In this document: piece by piece, positions 60,298 to 60,366 of the stretch
How the letters are laid out: the number at the start of each line of letters is the position of its first letter
Position numbering within the stretch: the first letter of the stretch is position 1
Assembly: GCA_017462965.1 (NCBI GenBank)
Contig: JAFTQC010000052.1
Coordinates: forward strand, 1 to 60,366
Source: Clostridia bacterium
GTDB lineage: Bacteria; Bacillota; Clostridia; TANB77; UBA1234
Direction of reading: 5' to 3'
DNA: 60,366 bases
Notes under the pieces: model-generated
Database searches by the model: none
The model's input: only the letters and a program-made list of their open reading frames with translations
What the model was told of the DNA's origin: nothing
Position numbers and translations under genes: made by a program

Positions 60298-60366
60298 GTT
60301 TTCTCAAGAGGGACGCCCCTGTTTGTGAAACATTTTCACAAACAGGGGCGTCCCTCTTGAGAAAAC
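60298..60366. repeat. 33-bp perfect palindrome, GGGACG family
   Basis: Arms of 33 bp (starting GTTTTCTCAAGAGGGACGCC) with only CAT between them, running to the end of the window. A partial copy (GCAAGAGGGACGC) precedes it at 60281-60293. Its core is nearly identical to 39982-40040. Confidence 0.8.

Overview
The window comes from an AT-rich, spore-forming Firmicute, most likely an uncultivated member of the Clostridia. The evidence is strong GGAGG ribosome-binding sites, AGA-dominated arginine usage, and spoVAC, spoVAD, spoIIP, disA, radA and carD homologues. It divides into three parts.

Left edge (1-2.6 kb): the tail of an unknown gene, then a Ro60-like vWA protein (DUF2828). Directly behind it are three small stem-closed RNAs that share an ACAGCAATTTT box. 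The first contains a circularly permuted tRNA mimic (T arm, looped acceptor stem, D arm), which is the architecture of bacterial YrlA Y RNAs. A repeat-rich non-coding stretch follows.

Middle (about 2-30.6 kb): a siphophage-type prophage or phage-plasmid. A leftward set of small early genes (2.6-6.5 kb) is driven by two near-identical promoters with a shared palindromic operator. A rightward arm carries a structured leader, a RepL-like initiator, a dense array of 17 tRNAs, and then TerL, portal, scaffold, SU10-like capsid, connectors, tail tube, G/GT frameshifted chaperones, tape measure, tail and fibre genes, holin, endolysin and HNH. I see no integrase.

The outstanding feature is that twenty rightward phage genes have AGG exactly where the start codon should be, at normal spacing from a Shine-Dalgarno sequence. 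They have no ATG, GTG or TTG that would give a full-length protein. Leftward phage genes and all host genes use ATG, TTG or GTG. The first tRNA of the phage array has a CCU anticodon (complement of AGG), an unpaired C1/U72 and a GCGGG/CCCGC acceptor stem as in bacterial initiator tRNAs. I infer an orthogonal initiation system in which a phage initiator tRNA licenses translation of the lytic genes. Inside genes AGG still reads as arginine.

Right part (30.65-60.4 kb): host chromosome. It holds tRNA-Trp, CYTH and dCMP deaminase genes, a TetR/acyltransferase/GT8 cluster, an Na+/H+ antiporter with TrkA, a giant SLH/vWA surface protein, spoVAC-spoVAD, amidase, DivIVA-like, spoIIP, pgi, GH15, radA, disA, carD, a MORN protein and a beta-propeller protein. 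Three conserved genes here (antiporter, spoIIP, radA) are each broken by one extra C that creates an in-frame CGG before a glycine GGN codon. By eye I found no other in-frame CGG in the conserved host genes. This suggests that CGG is unassigned and that CGGN is passed by a +1 shift read as Gly. Host intergenic spaces also carry a family of long perfect palindromes built on GGGACG.

All statements rest on reading by eye. No database search or folding program was run.
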